A stretch of DNA of 64,000 nt from Methanooceanicella nereidis (GTDB lineage Archaea > Halobacteriota > Methanocellia > Methanocellales > Methanocellaceae): assembly GCF_021023085.1 (NCBI RefSeq), contig NZ_PGCK01000001.1:297851-361850 (forward strand), written 5' to 3'. Under the pieces are notes generated by a model. The model made no database searches, was not told the origin of the DNA, and worked only from the letters and a program-made list of their open reading frames with translations. Numbering within the stretch: the first letter of the stretch is position 1; each line of letters starts with the position of its first letter. Position numbers and translations under genes: made by a program. Of the stretch, positions 19,484-28,487 are shown one piece after another.

Positions 19484-19740
19484 TCGGTTCGAAACTCGGT
19501 TGTTTTGTGATTGTTTTTCTTTCACGCCGTTCGACACTCGGTCGCTCTCTTCGTTCGCTCCCTCGCTACTACGGTTTTTCAGGTGCTACGATGTCAGGGC
19601 CGGGCTTGCACCCCGCTCGCATTTCTGCTTCGCAGAATGCTCGCTCGCAAGCCCTAAGCGACGCGGACTGAGGCCGCGTCCATTACCCTGCCATCTACGC
19701 ATCCCTCGCTACGCTCGGGCAGACCTGAAAAACCTCCGCC
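19484..19740. other. GC-rich structured spacer, possible non-coding RNA or repeat element
   Basis: The 627-bp gap between S3Ae and the next gene contains a GC-rich block unlike its A/T-rich surroundings. GGTTTTTCAGGT near 19576 is complementary to ACCTGAAAAACC near 19726. Inside are hairpins: GGGCTTGC near 19602 with GCAAGCCC near 19647; a stem around CTGCTTCGCAG; and GACGCGG/CCGCGTC near 19660-19680. TCGCT-type short repeats flank it. No conserved protein frame fits. I cannot match it to RNase P, SRP or another known RNA, and the strand is undecided. Confidence 0.45.
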
Positions 19741-19797
19741 GAACGCGAATATTCTTTTTGACAAGTTAGATATGATCAGCGATAGTAAATATCATAT

Positions 19798-19989
19798 ATG
19801 CAATATGATCCGGATGACAGGAAGCTTAAAATTGTGCTGGAATGCATGGAGATAGATAACCCGCGGATCATAAAAGATTATATCGCGAACCTTATGACAT
19901 GGGAGATCGCGGAACTGCAGGCATATCTGGAAAAACGTAAGCTGGATATGAAAAGCCATGGAGATAGCCGGTTTAGGCCGCATCCTTGA
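19798..19989 (+). CDS. Small hypothetical protein
   Basis: A 63-aa frame (MQYDPDDRKLKIVLECMEID) with a charged, helix-prone composition and no membrane segment. The A/T-rich AAATATCATATATG just upstream could be a promoter with a leaderless start. It ends 6 bp before the convergent helicase stop. I recognise no family. The normal codon pattern supports a real gene, but the evidence is modest. Confidence 0.5.
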   Translation: MQYDPDDRKLKIVLECMEIDNPRIIKDYIANLMTWEIAELQAYLEKRKLDMKSHGDSRFRPHP

Positions 19990-19995
19990 ATTTTG

Positions 19996-22215
19996 TTAAG
20001 CCTTGGACTTTTTCTTCTTTCCAGGATTTTTCTGTTTTACAGGCGGTTCTGACGGTTCTTCCTGCGGCGCCTTCAGGTCATTGAAGAAGTTCATCATGGA
20101 ATACTTTACTTTATCGGGCTTGACGTCCCTGAATTCTTTTCGCTCGTCCTCGGGGAAGTGCATGTGGACAGAAAAACGCTTGAGTGTTTTGACGGATTCT
20201 GCCGTGTAGCGGGCGTCTGCAAGGATGCGGAGGCCGTAGTCGAGAGGCGAGCGGACGACGCGGCCGTTGGCCTGGCGGATACGGCGTATGGTCGGGTAAA
20301 GGACGCCGTATTCCCAGCCTTTGCCGATGCCGAACATATCGTCGTATGCGTTCTGGATGGCTTTCATGCGGTCGTTCAATGAGGGGAATCCGACACCTAC
20401 AACCACTACTGTGCGGCAGCGGTCGAACTTATAGTCGACTCCCTCGGTCAGGGTGCCCCACAGATATGATATTAATACGGCTTTTCCGCCGCTGTCACCC
20501 TGTTTGAAGAACTCGTTCTTGGTGTCCTGCGCCGAGATACCGGCCTCGTCAAGGAATACGGGCACATCGACCTTTATCAGGTTGTAATATTTTAGCGCCT
20601 CTCCGGAACTGGGGAAAAATATCAGGACGTTGCCGTCGGAGTAATTGATGACATCTTCGAGCAGCGAGACCATGTTTTCGACCATGCCTTGCTCGCCACG
20701 GTTCTTTGCGAACTGGGGGGCGATGTCGACTGCGATAGTACGCCTCCTTTCGGGAGGAAATGTCGTGCCAAATGATATCTCCAGAGTTTCTCGTTCGATG
20801 CCCAGAGTCTTACGGACCATGTCGAAGGGCTTTAACGTCGCGGACATGAGCACGACGCCGAAAGCGCCGTTCATGAGCGGCTTTGTGACCTCGGTGGGAA
20901 TACAGCTAAAAAGCTCGATACGCCCGTAAACCTCGCCCTCCCTGGTCCTTCTTACGTTAAGGACAGGGTAATGATTGACGTCATGCGACTGATTGATATA
21001 GGAAAGCATGAAGGCGGATACCATCAGCAGGGCGGATGTTTTTTTGGACTCGCTCCTGCCGTTCTTATACTCCTCACGGTACTTTTCGTCTATCTCAATG
21101 CCCCTGTCGACAGCTTCCTCCAGCAGCTTTTTCACGTCTATCTTACGTTCCGACAGCTCGTGCATTATCTTCTGGCAGAGCAGGTCGTCCCTGCCGTAAG
21201 GGTCCCTTATCGTGATGTCCATCCACGAAGCGGTAAGGCGCTCGACGTCGCCGAAGCCGAACCTTGACTCATATGCCGTGACGATCGTATTCTTTAACAG
21301 GAGCTGGAAGAACTCTATCTCGTCCTTTATATCGCTTTTTATGGAAGCTGCCTCGAAGATCGCCTTGTCGACGGTATGCTCCGACAGCGTCTGAGACGAA
21401 TGGGACCTTGCCTGAGGCTCGAGGTTATGCGCTTCGTCAAAAATTATTATGACATCGTCCAGCTCGCAGTCCATCCACGAAAGGACGGTCCTCTGGATGC
21501 CGGGGTCTAGAAGGTGATGATAGTTACAAATGATAAGCTCGGCTTCTTTCAGGTTACGCTTAAGAAGCTCATATCCGCACTGGCCTTTTTTAAGCGACTC
21601 CTCCACGATCTCTTCCGGCCTTCTTACACCCTTGAAAAGCCAGTCGTTAAACTGCTCGTTAGGCTTCAGCAGCACCTCGCGTAAATAGCCGCACGACCTT
21701 TTCCTCAAACCGGAAAGCCTGTCCTCTTCCGACCGGATCTGGCTGACGATATCATTCCGGAGGTCTGCGAAACTCCTGTCGCCCTGCTTTGCTTTTTGTA
21801 TGGCGTCCTTTTCCTTAAGACGAAGATCCGACAGGTCTCGCTCGATCTCGAGCAGCTCGTAAGTGTTCTCCCTCAGGACGTTGCACTCGTCGTAGTCTTT
21901 CTCAAGCGGGCACATATGGGCCTTTCCCTTCAGGACCGCTACCTTGATGTCGGCCATGCCCCGGATCTCCCGGGCCTCGTCAATGAACTGCTCCATCTGC
22001 TGGTGCACATTCGTAGCGATGATGACCTTTTTCTTCTCTTTCCGGGCTATCGCAAGAGATGGCGCAAGGGCCGAAAGGGTCTTGCCTGTGCCGCACGCTC
22101 CCTCGAAAAGTACCAGCTTCTTCGCTAACAGCGCGTCATATATGCTGTCCATAGCCTCTTTTTGGTTAGGATAAAATGAGGGCTTGGGGAAAAACTTCTG
22201 GTATTCAGGTGCCAT
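19996..22215 (-). CDS. XPD/Rad3-like Fe-S DNA helicase
   Basis: A 739-aa superfamily 2 helicase, counted from ATG 22215 (MAPEYQKFFPKPSFYPNQKE). The Walker A motif is FEGACGTGKT (38-47) and the DEAH box is FDEAHN at about 259-264. Four cysteines C102, C111, C175 and C213 occupy the Fe-S domain positions of XPD. The C-terminal motifs include YLWGTLTEGVDYKFDRCR and IRQANGRVVRSPLDYG. XPD-type enzymes unwind DNA 5' to 3' in repair. A longer frame starts at 22284, but a TATA-like TTTAAATA lies inside that extension, which favours the shorter start. The C-terminus is a lysine-rich tail. Confidence 0.92.
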   Translation of the reverse strand: MAPEYQKFFPKPSFYPNQKEAMDSIYDALLAKKLVLFEGACGTGKTLSALAPSLAIARKEKKKVIIATNVHQQMEQFIDEAREIRGMADIKVAVLKGKAHMCPLEKDYDECNVLRENTYELLEIERDLSDLRLKEKDAIQKAKQGDRSFADLRNDIVSQIRSEEDRLSGLRKRSCGYLREVLLKPNEQFNDWLFKGVRRPEEIVEESLKKGQCGYELLKRNLKEAELIICNYHHLLDPGIQRTVLSWMDCELDDVIIIFDEAHNLEPQARSHSSQTLSEHTVDKAIFEAASIKSDIKDEIEFFQLLLKNTIVTAYESRFGFGDVERLTASWMDITIRDPYGRDDLLCQKIMHELSERKIDVKKLLEEAVDRGIEIDEKYREEYKNGRSESKKTSALLMVSAFMLSYINQSHDVNHYPVLNVRRTREGEVYGRIELFSCIPTEVTKPLMNGAFGVVLMSATLKPFDMVRKTLGIERETLEISFGTTFPPERRRTIAVDIAPQFAKNRGEQGMVENMVSLLEDVINYSDGNVLIFFPSSGEALKYYNLIKVDVPVFLDEAGISAQDTKNEFFKQGDSGGKAVLISYLWGTLTEGVDYKFDRCRTVVVVGVGFPSLNDRMKAIQNAYDDMFGIGKGWEYGVLYPTIRRIRQANGRVVRSPLDYGLRILADARYTAESVKTLKRFSVHMHFPEDERKEFRDVKPDKVKYSMMNFFNDLKAPQEEPSEPPVKQKNPGKKKKSKA

Positions 22216-22384
22216 AGTGCCGGTCGTTATTCTATTAGTTTGATTGATATATCTGTCACCATATTTAAAGGTAAGAATCAGCATGTTGAAAGTATTTTTC
22301 CGGGGTGTAAAAATTCCCGGAATAAAAGGACAGAAGCCCCTCTAACCAAAACATATATATTAGTTCGTAACATATAGAACAATC

Positions 22385-22531
22385 ATGCCAAAATGGGTAT
22401 GTACAGTCTGCGGGACCGAGCACAGGATACTATGTAAGCCCGGTTGTATGGCTTTCGCGAAACATGGCTCGTGCGCACCTCCGAAATGTAAGAACTGCGG
22501 CGCACCGAGAGAAAAAATGATCATGGATTAG
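22385..22531 (+). CDS. Small cysteine-rich (zinc-ribbon-like) protein
   Basis: A 48-aa protein with eight cysteines, beginning MPKWVCTVCGTEHRILCKPG and ending with PPKCKNCGAPREKMIMD. The CxxC pairs at each end look like a small zinc ribbon, with two further cysteines spaced CKPGC and a lone one between. There is no signal peptide. It has its own A/T-rich upstream region (CATATATATTAG near 22350). It may be a small metal-binding or rubredoxin-like protein; function unknown. Confidence 0.7.
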   Translation: MPKWVCTVCGTEHRILCKPGCMAFAKHGSCAPPKCKNCGAPREKMIMD

Positions 22532-22591
22532 ACCAAGACTTATTACATAGACCATAATTTTTTTAGTCCTGCATGCGGTATTCTTTCTGCT

Positions 22592-23131
22592 ATGAAGATT
22601 ATTGTCCTTTCAGATACGCACATCGCATATAAAGTGCCTGATGAGATCCTGGAGAAGATCAAGGATGCGGACATGGTCGTCCATGCCGGGGATTTCCATA
22701 CCAGGGCGGCATACGATACGATAAAGGCGTATTCCAGAAGGCTCATAGCAGTGCACGGGAACAGCGATGACCCGGACCTGAAGGAATCCCTGCCGGAAAT
22801 CGAGACCTTTGAGGCCGAGGGGGTAAAGATAGGCGTCGTGCATAAAGGCCATCACGTGACCGACCTTACCAACATGAGGTACCTGGCACTGGAAATTGGA
22901 GTCGAGGTGCTGGTATTCGGGCATCTTCACCGACCCATAATTGAGAAGAGCGACGTGTTATTGATCTGCCCGGGCAGCCCTACGTCCCCGAGGATGGCAG
23001 ACCCCACGATGGTCGAGCTGACCGTCGCCGGAGGCAACGTGACAGGCAGGATCGTTAAAATGTCAGGCGGCTCCGTCTGCGGCTACATCGGTTTTATGAG
23101 ATCCCTGAATAATGAAAATCCGGATCGTTAA
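22592..23131 (+). CDS. Metallophosphoesterase, YfcE/MJ0936 type
   Basis: A 179-aa calcineurin-fold phosphodiesterase. All family motifs are present: LSDTHI (metal), HAGDFHT, VHGNSDD, VVHKGHH and FGHLHRP, followed by GSPTSPR. Such proteins hydrolyse phosphodiesters with Mn or similar metals, but the natural substrate is rarely known. Length matches MJ0936-like members. The start ATG lies about 60 bp after the small cysteine-rich gene, so they may be co-transcribed. Confidence 0.92.
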   Translation: MKIIVLSDTHIAYKVPDEILEKIKDADMVVHAGDFHTRAAYDTIKAYSRRLIAVHGNSDDPDLKESLPEIETFEAEGVKIGVVHKGHHVTDLTNMRYLALEIGVEVLVFGHLHRPIIEKSDVLLICPGSPTSPRMADPTMVELTVAGGNVTGRIVKMSGGSVCGYIGFMRSLNNENPDR

Positions 23132-23144
23132 GAAAAATGGGTGT

Positions 23145-23423
23145 TCATTGGCCCGGTCCATCCACATCGAGAGTGGTCTGCGACGTGAACTCAACGTCCC
23201 TGTTCGCCCCGTAGAACGCCCTTTTTGATACCTTATACTTTTCGCGGATCTGCTCCGCGACATTGCTCCTTACTACGATCTTTTTATCCTGAAATTTTTC
23301 TTTTTTCGAAAGCAGCTGAAGACCGCTATAGCAATCTCTGACCTTTTCAGACTTCAAAAGAGACAAATAATTTTCCAGTGACGTGATATAGATATGCTCA
23401 AGCTGCGGTGGACTACGATCCAT
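23145..23423 (-). CDS. Hypothetical protein
   Basis: A 92-aa protein (MDRSPPQLEHIYITSLENYL) with a helical N-terminal half and basic middle (KKEKFQDKKIVVRSNVAEQI). No motif I recognise. ATG 23423 is preceded by TGAGGTAG, a good ribosome-binding site, which supports translation. It converges with the phosphoesterase gene, leaving 13 bp between them. Confidence 0.65.
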   Translation of the reverse strand: MDRSPPQLEHIYITSLENYLSLLKSEKVRDCYSGLQLLSKKEKFQDKKIVVRSNVAEQIREKYKVSKRAFYGANRDVEFTSQTTLDVDGPGQ

Positions 23424-23694
23424 GGTACTACCTCAACACCATATAGGACAATGCATTGTTATAAAGTCCTTAAAATATATGAATGTGTCTGTATATACCG
23501 AAATCATCGGGACTTTTTTCCAGATGATAATTATATTAAATTTAAAGGTATGTATAAGAGCATATGATGACCGGGTGATTACTCATTTATTTTTAAACAA
23601 TTTATTTTATTTTTTTAACTAACAATAAAATATAATGCCAAATAAAACGAATCCGATGCGATTAACGTATAAATATAAATTAATAAAAATTAAT

Positions 23695-23976
23695 ATGGTT
23701 TTAATGAAAGAGCTGATATTACGGATCGATGAAGAGACATATGAATGGATCGAAAAAAGAAAAGGGAGTATGGATGCCGCAGAATTCGCCGGCAGAGCTC
23801 TTAAAGAATATATGAACATGGACAAAAGAGGCACATCGGTCCGAATGAGCCGCTCCTGCGACAATATAAGGGAAAGGATGGACGAGCTGGAAGAGCGTAT
23901 AAATCGGCTTAACGCTAACCTGAAAAGATCCATGGCGGATAAAAATGCGCAAACTGATATGAGCGCGGACCAATAG
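23695..23976 (+). CDS. Small protein with RHH-like N-terminus and coiled coil
   Basis: A protein of about 93 aa. The N-terminus (KELILRIDEETYEWIEKRKG) resembles a ribbon-helix-helix strand followed by helices, and residues about 60-85 form a coiled coil (RERMDELEERINRLNANLKR). The open frame extends to 23635, but a TATA-like GTATAAATATAAA at about 23665 suggests the ATG at 23695 or 23704, probably leaderless. A DNA-binding or antitoxin-like role is possible but not shown; no toxin gene is adjacent. Confidence 0.6.
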   Translation: MVLMKELILRIDEETYEWIEKRKGSMDAAEFAGRALKEYMNMDKRGTSVRMSRSCDNIRERMDELEERINRLNANLKRSMADKNAQTDMSADQ

Positions 23977-24033
23977 ACCTTAGTTCGCAAAAATTTCGTT
24001 ATGTTTATAATATCGGTGTATAAATTATAAATA

Positions 24034-24540
24034 ATGACAAAAACGTACGTGCTTGATACGTCGGCATTCATATACGGGATCGTTCCGGACGGGGAACTGG
24101 TCACACCTTCGCGCGTGTACGAAGAGGTAAAAGATGAGAAGTCCAGGCTTAAGCTGGAGTTGATAAGCGGACTGATAGTAAGGGACCCGTGCCAGGAATG
24201 TATCGCGGAGATCGAAGATGCTGCCTTGAAGACCGGTGATAAACACAGGATATCATTAACTGACAGAGACCTGCTTGCGTTAGCCCTCGAAGAGAAGGGC
24301 TCGGGCAAGGACGTCAAGATAATGACCGATGATTATGCCATCCAGAACATAGCGCGAAAGATCGGTATCGATATTGTGCCATTACATCAAAAAAAGATCA
24401 AGCAAAAGATAGAATGGGAAAAACGCTGCATAGGATGTAACAGGATATATAGCGAAGGCGAGATCTGCGACGTTTGCGGATCTCCCCTGAGACTAAAAAA
24501 ACGCTCTATTAGCAGGGGTAAAAAGAATGAGAAACGTTAA
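24034..24540 (+). CDS. nob1: Ribosome biogenesis endonuclease Nob1
   Basis: A 168-aa PIN-domain endonuclease that trims the 3' end of 16S rRNA during small-subunit maturation. The PIN acidic residues begin with D8 (YVLDTSAF) and continue through SLTDRDLLALAL and IMTDDYAIQN. A C-terminal zinc ribbon is present (RCIGCNRIY ... CDVCGSP). Domain order and length are those of archaeal Nob1. Its 3' end overlaps the start of the GfcR-like gene by 14 bp, so the two are co-translated. Confidence 0.93.
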   Translation: MTKTYVLDTSAFIYGIVPDGELVTPSRVYEEVKDEKSRLKLELISGLIVRDPCQECIAEIEDAALKTGDKHRISLTDRDLLALALEEKGSGKDVKIMTDDYAIQNIARKIGIDIVPLHQKKIKQKIEWEKRCIGCNRIYSEGEICDVCGSPLRLKKRSISRGKKNEKR

Positions 24541-25147
24541 CGACCTTATTGAAAAAGCTATCGAGCTTAGGAACCGCGGCCTGCGATCCGGGGAGATCGC
24601 TGACGAGCTCAATATTTCCAGGGAGACGGCCATGTGGCTGCTCACGCGAGCCAAGAAAGAGACCGGTGCTCCCGTGCCGAAAGATATCTTCATTGACTGG
24701 AAGATGATCGGAAAAAGCTCCAGCAGGCTCATGCTCATCGCTACATGCCTTGCGGACATGGTTGAAGAGGTACTTAACGAGCTTGACACAAACGTGGACG
24801 TCGTGGTCGGAGTGGCGCTAAGCGGCATCCCGCTGGCCAACATAGTGGCATACCAGTATGGAGTCGAGTTTGCCGTACTTCACCCGGGGAAGCACAGGTC
24901 CGAGGAGGGAAGGCCGGTTGAGATGCAGTCGACTTTCAGCGAGAACTATGCAAGCGTCAAAGGAAAGAGATGTGTCATAATCGATGATGTAATCACATCA
25001 GGCTCCACCATGGAAGAGGCTATCAAACTGATAGATGACATGGGAGGGGAAACTGTCGCCATAGCTGTCATGATAGATAAAAAAGGCGCGGAGACAATAG
25101 CTTCTGTCCCGGTAAGATCGCTTTATAGGATAGGGAGGGTGGAGTAA
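24527..25147 (+). CDS. Orotate phosphoribosyltransferase-like regulator (GfcR family)
   Basis: A 206-aa fusion of an N-terminal helix-turn-helix (IELRNRGLRSGEIADELNIS, about 10-45) to a PRTase fold. The PRPP-binding signature is CVIIDDVITSGSTMEEA at about residues 146-162. In haloarchaea a related protein, GfcR, is a transcription activator of sugar catabolism genes; the family was first annotated as PyrE-like. Here the HTH argues for regulation, and whether the PRTase is still catalytic is open. It overlaps nob1 by 14 bp. Confidence 0.85.
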   Translation: MRNVNDLIEKAIELRNRGLRSGEIADELNISRETAMWLLTRAKKETGAPVPKDIFIDWKMIGKSSSRLMLIATCLADMVEEVLNELDTNVDVVVGVALSGIPLANIVAYQYGVEFAVLHPGKHRSEEGRPVEMQSTFSENYASVKGKRCVIIDDVITSGSTMEEAIKLIDDMGGETVAIAVMIDKKGAETIASVPVRSLYRIGRVE

Positions 25148-25247
25148 GGGTCTTATCCCTTTACTTTATATCCCCTCAAATAGCCATTATTTTGATAGCC
25201 GGACCGGATACGGGAATCTTATCGAGTTGATCATTTTTCGCTGAACA

Positions 25248-27344
25248 TCAAGGCTTTTTAGTACGGTATAAATATCCAAGAGCTGCACATATCGCTAAAA
25301 ATATGATAAGGCCTGAACCTAAGGAAAGCGGGTAGCCGTTCTCAGGAGTGCTCTTAGGCACAGACGTCGGACCGGAAGTGTTGCCTGATCCGGAAAAGCC
25401 CAGTTTCGTGCGGCCGTCACCTGTAATCAAATAGGTTAACGGGTATTCGTCATTAGTTAGATCCTTCAGGTACTTTTCTGATACGCCGCCATGCTCTACG
25501 GTCAGCGTGACGCTGTCCTGTGCTATTATGCCAGCCGTCTCAATGTCCCTGGCAGAATATTTCACGGTCATAGGACCCTTGCCGTCAAGTATCAGAGAGC
25601 CGGGACCGAACCATGCCTTGACCTCTCCGGAAGATGCGATCTCTCCGGTAAATGTGTTCACCCTTACGAATGTATCGGCATCCCTTACAATATCGGGATT
25701 GACACTTTTCCCATCCTTTATCGTTGCGGGGATTGATGACCTTAAATTCCCGTTAACATCTATCAGGTCTATAGAATAGGAGGGGCATTCGAGCGGTAAA
25801 AGGCACCCGTTGTCGGAGACCGGGGCCATATAATATTTTAGGTCATAATACCTGGTGAGCGCGGAATGGAAATCCGCAGGAAAAGATTTGCCCGGATAAA
25901 GCCGGTTCTCAAGGTATCCCAGATGCGCCAGCCCCGGCATGCCCTCATTGACGCCCACATAATATAATATCCCGTCCTGCCATCGGAGTATGTCCCCGTC
26001 CTTATCATACCTTGTCGAGCCGAGATTCATCAGCATTCCCGTGGACGGGTCTATGACGTCGTCGATGACGTTGAACATATCTTTCATCATTGGGATGGCG
26101 TATTCCTTTTCACCCATGGCCGAGAGACTGAGCAGTATGGAGAATTGAACTGCCGTATAGCTTGCGTCGTACATGACTATCTTCGGGTTATACGTGCCGG
26201 TCCATTCAGGGTATAATCCTGAGGGATCCTGCCTGCCGTCCAGAATGACCTTCATTTGACGCCGGTAGCTTTCAAGGAAAGCGGGATCCCCTGTCGCCGC
26301 ATAAGCGGAATAGGTAGCCCGGGCGCCTTCCATCATCTGGTTCCTGACGACCCAGTCGTTTATATTTAGCGAGAATACGTAATCTATGAACTTAACATCC
26401 TGCTCAAGGCTTTTTTTGATCCACCACTCACGGGTGTGCGACGTGTCGCCGTATACGTCGAGTTTCTCTTTCATCGACGGATCGTCCTTTAGAGCCATAT
26501 AGGCGTTTGCCAGCGTGCTGCCGAGAGTCCCGGCCGTTATGAGCCCGGTAGTGGCGCCTTCGACCCATCCGTCGGGCTGCCTTGAAAGGATGATGTTATC
26601 TATTCCTCGAACTATAGGCGTTTTCCATTCGGGAGCCTTATTATATTTTAACGTGTACAGAGAGACGTAATCGTTCAAGGTCTCCTGAAAGCGCTGATCC
26701 ACATACCTTTTACTGTTATATTCATCCCACCAGGCCCTTGTAAAACTGCCATAAGACGCGTCGGCAAAGGCTACGTTATCCAGTTTCACTTCGCCTCCGG
26801 TCGCCGGGTAAAAAGTGATGACGACCTCCTTTACCTTTCCAATGTCATTCGACATCGCCCCGATGCTGGCGAAATCGAAATATGCGGGTAGCGGTTCGTT
26901 CTCGTGCCTCAGTCCCTGCTGCCTGGATTTAAACGAGCCTCTTTCGGATACGACCTCTATGGACATCCTTATGTCATTCCTTGAAGGGTTCACCCAGGCG
27001 ACGACGCCGGTATATCTTTTTACATCCATATCATCCAGTGTGAACCTGACGGATACGCTGCCTGAGCCGGATAAAGAGACAGCCAGTGAATTTTTTCCAT
27101 ACATAGGGGATGTTTCGTCTGCCCTGGCCTGTCCGCCGGTAACCTCAAATCCCGGTGTGGCCCCTTCGAAATCTTCAAAGACCATTTGAGGCATAGTCTG
27201 GACGCATTGTTCCTTAACAGGTATTATAAGCTTCTCAGACCTATCGAGAGAAATAGAAATATTGTCAGTGCTGGCTGAGGACAGGCTAACGGATTGTACG
27301 ATCAGCAATGACATGATCATAAATGCCAATATTTTTGTTTTCAT
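25248..27344 (-). CDS. Secreted membrane-anchored protein with alpha/alpha-toroid-like catalytic region
   Basis: A 698-aa surface protein. Residues 1-25 are a signal peptide. A beta-rich carbohydrate-binding-like region (about 45-190, with FDFASIGAM and GGEVKLDNVAFADAS) is followed by a helical region (about 190-500) with motifs such as SRQPDGWVEGATTGLITAGT and DPSGLYPEWTGTYN that resemble toroid glycosidases or polysaccharide lyases/epimerases. The C-terminal segment SGLIIFLAICAALGYLY plus RTKKP is a membrane anchor. It ends the glycan-locus operon with the glycosyltransferase at 27356. The family is not firmly identified. Confidence 0.72.
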   Translation of the reverse strand: MKTKILAFMIMSLLIVQSVSLSSASTDNISISLDRSEKLIIPVKEQCVQTMPQMVFEDFEGATPGFEVTGGQARADETSPMYGKNSLAVSLSGSGSVSVRFTLDDMDVKRYTGVVAWVNPSRNDIRMSIEVVSERGSFKSRQQGLRHENEPLPAYFDFASIGAMSNDIGKVKEVVITFYPATGGEVKLDNVAFADASYGSFTRAWWDEYNSKRYVDQRFQETLNDYVSLYTLKYNKAPEWKTPIVRGIDNIILSRQPDGWVEGATTGLITAGTLGSTLANAYMALKDDPSMKEKLDVYGDTSHTREWWIKKSLEQDVKFIDYVFSLNINDWVVRNQMMEGARATYSAYAATGDPAFLESYRRQMKVILDGRQDPSGLYPEWTGTYNPKIVMYDASYTAVQFSILLSLSAMGEKEYAIPMMKDMFNVIDDVIDPSTGMLMNLGSTRYDKDGDILRWQDGILYYVGVNEGMPGLAHLGYLENRLYPGKSFPADFHSALTRYYDLKYYMAPVSDNGCLLPLECPSYSIDLIDVNGNLRSSIPATIKDGKSVNPDIVRDADTFVRVNTFTGEIASSGEVKAWFGPGSLILDGKGPMTVKYSARDIETAGIIAQDSVTLTVEHGGVSEKYLKDLTNDEYPLTYLITGDGRTKLGFSGSGNTSGPTSVPKSTPENGYPLSLGSGLIIFLAICAALGYLYRTKKP

Positions 27345-27355
27345 GATAACATCTC

Positions 27356-28366
27356 CTAAAACTCTTTCCTGTGACGGTCAATCTCCAGTATCAGTTCGTT
27401 AAAAGCCGTTTTAAATTCCATGACACTCCGGTCCTTTGTAAAATCGCGTGCTACGGCCCTGAGTTCTTCTGCTACCGCTTTCTTCTTTTCCGGACCCCAT
27501 CCCATAACTTTTAATGCCCGTTCAGAATAGTCTGCCGGATCGAGCGAATCCACGACAAGATCGGGGCATACAGGCCTTATTATCTCCGCTGCGCCGGTGT
27601 ATTTACTGACTATCGGAATCAGCCCTGACGCGCATGCCTCTATGATAGATACACCGAATGCCTCTTCTCTGGCGGGATGCATATAGATGCATGCCCGGGA
27701 AAAATATTCCCGCGGGTCCTCTACCTTGCCTGCGACGTTCAATCCTTCGATTTCCGGCAGCTTGAGCGATTCATCCTTGAAATGCCCCATCAGATAAAGC
27801 TCTGATCCGGGCTCCTTTTCGCGGATCATTTTAAAGGCTTCTATAAGTAGATCAACGCCTTTATATGGCATCATTTTTCCAAGGAAGACGATGTTTTTTG
27901 ATGACGGGTCCGAATAGGCGCCTTCATATGTGCTTATGTCTGCATAGGGATATGCCACTTTTACAGGACAGTCTGACATCGCTGCGAAAAAATCCGCAAC
28001 GTATCTTGATACAGCGATAATGCCATCCACGTAGCTGAGAGACTTTCTGAGCAAATATTTCCCCATCGCGCTTTGCTTCTCATAATACATACGGAAGGGG
28101 CTTGTGGCAAGCAATATCACCTTTATTTCCGGGTCGAGTATCTTTTTCGGGATAACTGTAAAAAGATATAGAGGGCTTTCGCAGAGATATACGTCAGAGT
28201 CAGGTTTTTTTAAAAATGGTGACAGTAATAGCTCCCTGTAGGGTCTCTTGGTCTTTCCGTCAAACCTGAAGAGATACATGTCCGCGTTGACGCTCTCCGC
28301 AAATGTCACATGCACCCGGTGCGGGCGGCTGGAGAAGAAGGTTATGCCTTGCCTGGCCTTGTACAT
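27356..28366 (-). CDS. Glycosyltransferase, GT4 (GT-B) type
   Basis: A 336-aa GT-B enzyme. The C-terminal half has the donor-binding motifs IVFLGKMMPYKGVDLLIEAF and MHPAREEAFGVSIIEACASG (EAFGxxxxEA pattern). The N-terminal half is shorter than in typical family members. It probably adds a hexose to a lipid-linked glycan or surface polymer at the cytoplasmic face; donor and acceptor are unknown. The secreted protein gene follows after 11 bp in the same direction. The upstream gap to DUF2206 is a divergent, A/T-rich promoter region. Confidence 0.88.
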   Translation of the reverse strand: MYKARQGITFFSSRPHRVHVTFAESVNADMYLFRFDGKTKRPYRELLLSPFLKKPDSDVYLCESPLYLFTVIPKKILDPEIKVILLATSPFRMYYEKQSAMGKYLLRKSLSYVDGIIAVSRYVADFFAAMSDCPVKVAYPYADISTYEGAYSDPSSKNIVFLGKMMPYKGVDLLIEAFKMIREKEPGSELYLMGHFKDESLKLPEIEGLNVAGKVEDPREYFSRACIYMHPAREEAFGVSIIEACASGLIPIVSKYTGAAEIIRPVCPDLVVDSLDPADYSERALKVMGWGPEKKKAVAEELRAVARDFTKDRSVMEFKTAFNELILEIDRHRKEF

Positions 28367-28423
28367 TAATAAAAACTAGTTATTAATAATATATATTATT
28401 TATGTCACTTTTAGATAATAATA

Positions 28424-28437
28424 TTTATAAGCAAGTA
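28424..28437 (+). promoter_or_regulatory. TATA promoter core of the DUF2206 gene
   Basis: TTTATAAGCAAGTA occurs here, 51 bp before the DUF2206 start, and again, identical over 14 bp, at 32813 before a glycosyltransferase gene. The surroundings are strongly A/T-rich. Confidence 0.55.
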
Positions 28438-28487
28438 TTATATAATATAATATTCATACAGCAAGCAGTAGACATAGAAGTGATATA

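Noticed and set aside
19500..19769. An 89-aa plus-strand frame in the GC-rich spacer
   Set aside because: The sequence is serine- and arginine-rich and follows the hairpin bases. It looks like a by-product of the structured element.
23635..23694. Longer start of the RHH-like gene
   Set aside because: The first 20 codons overlap the TATA-like region and have low-complexity lysine/asparagine content.
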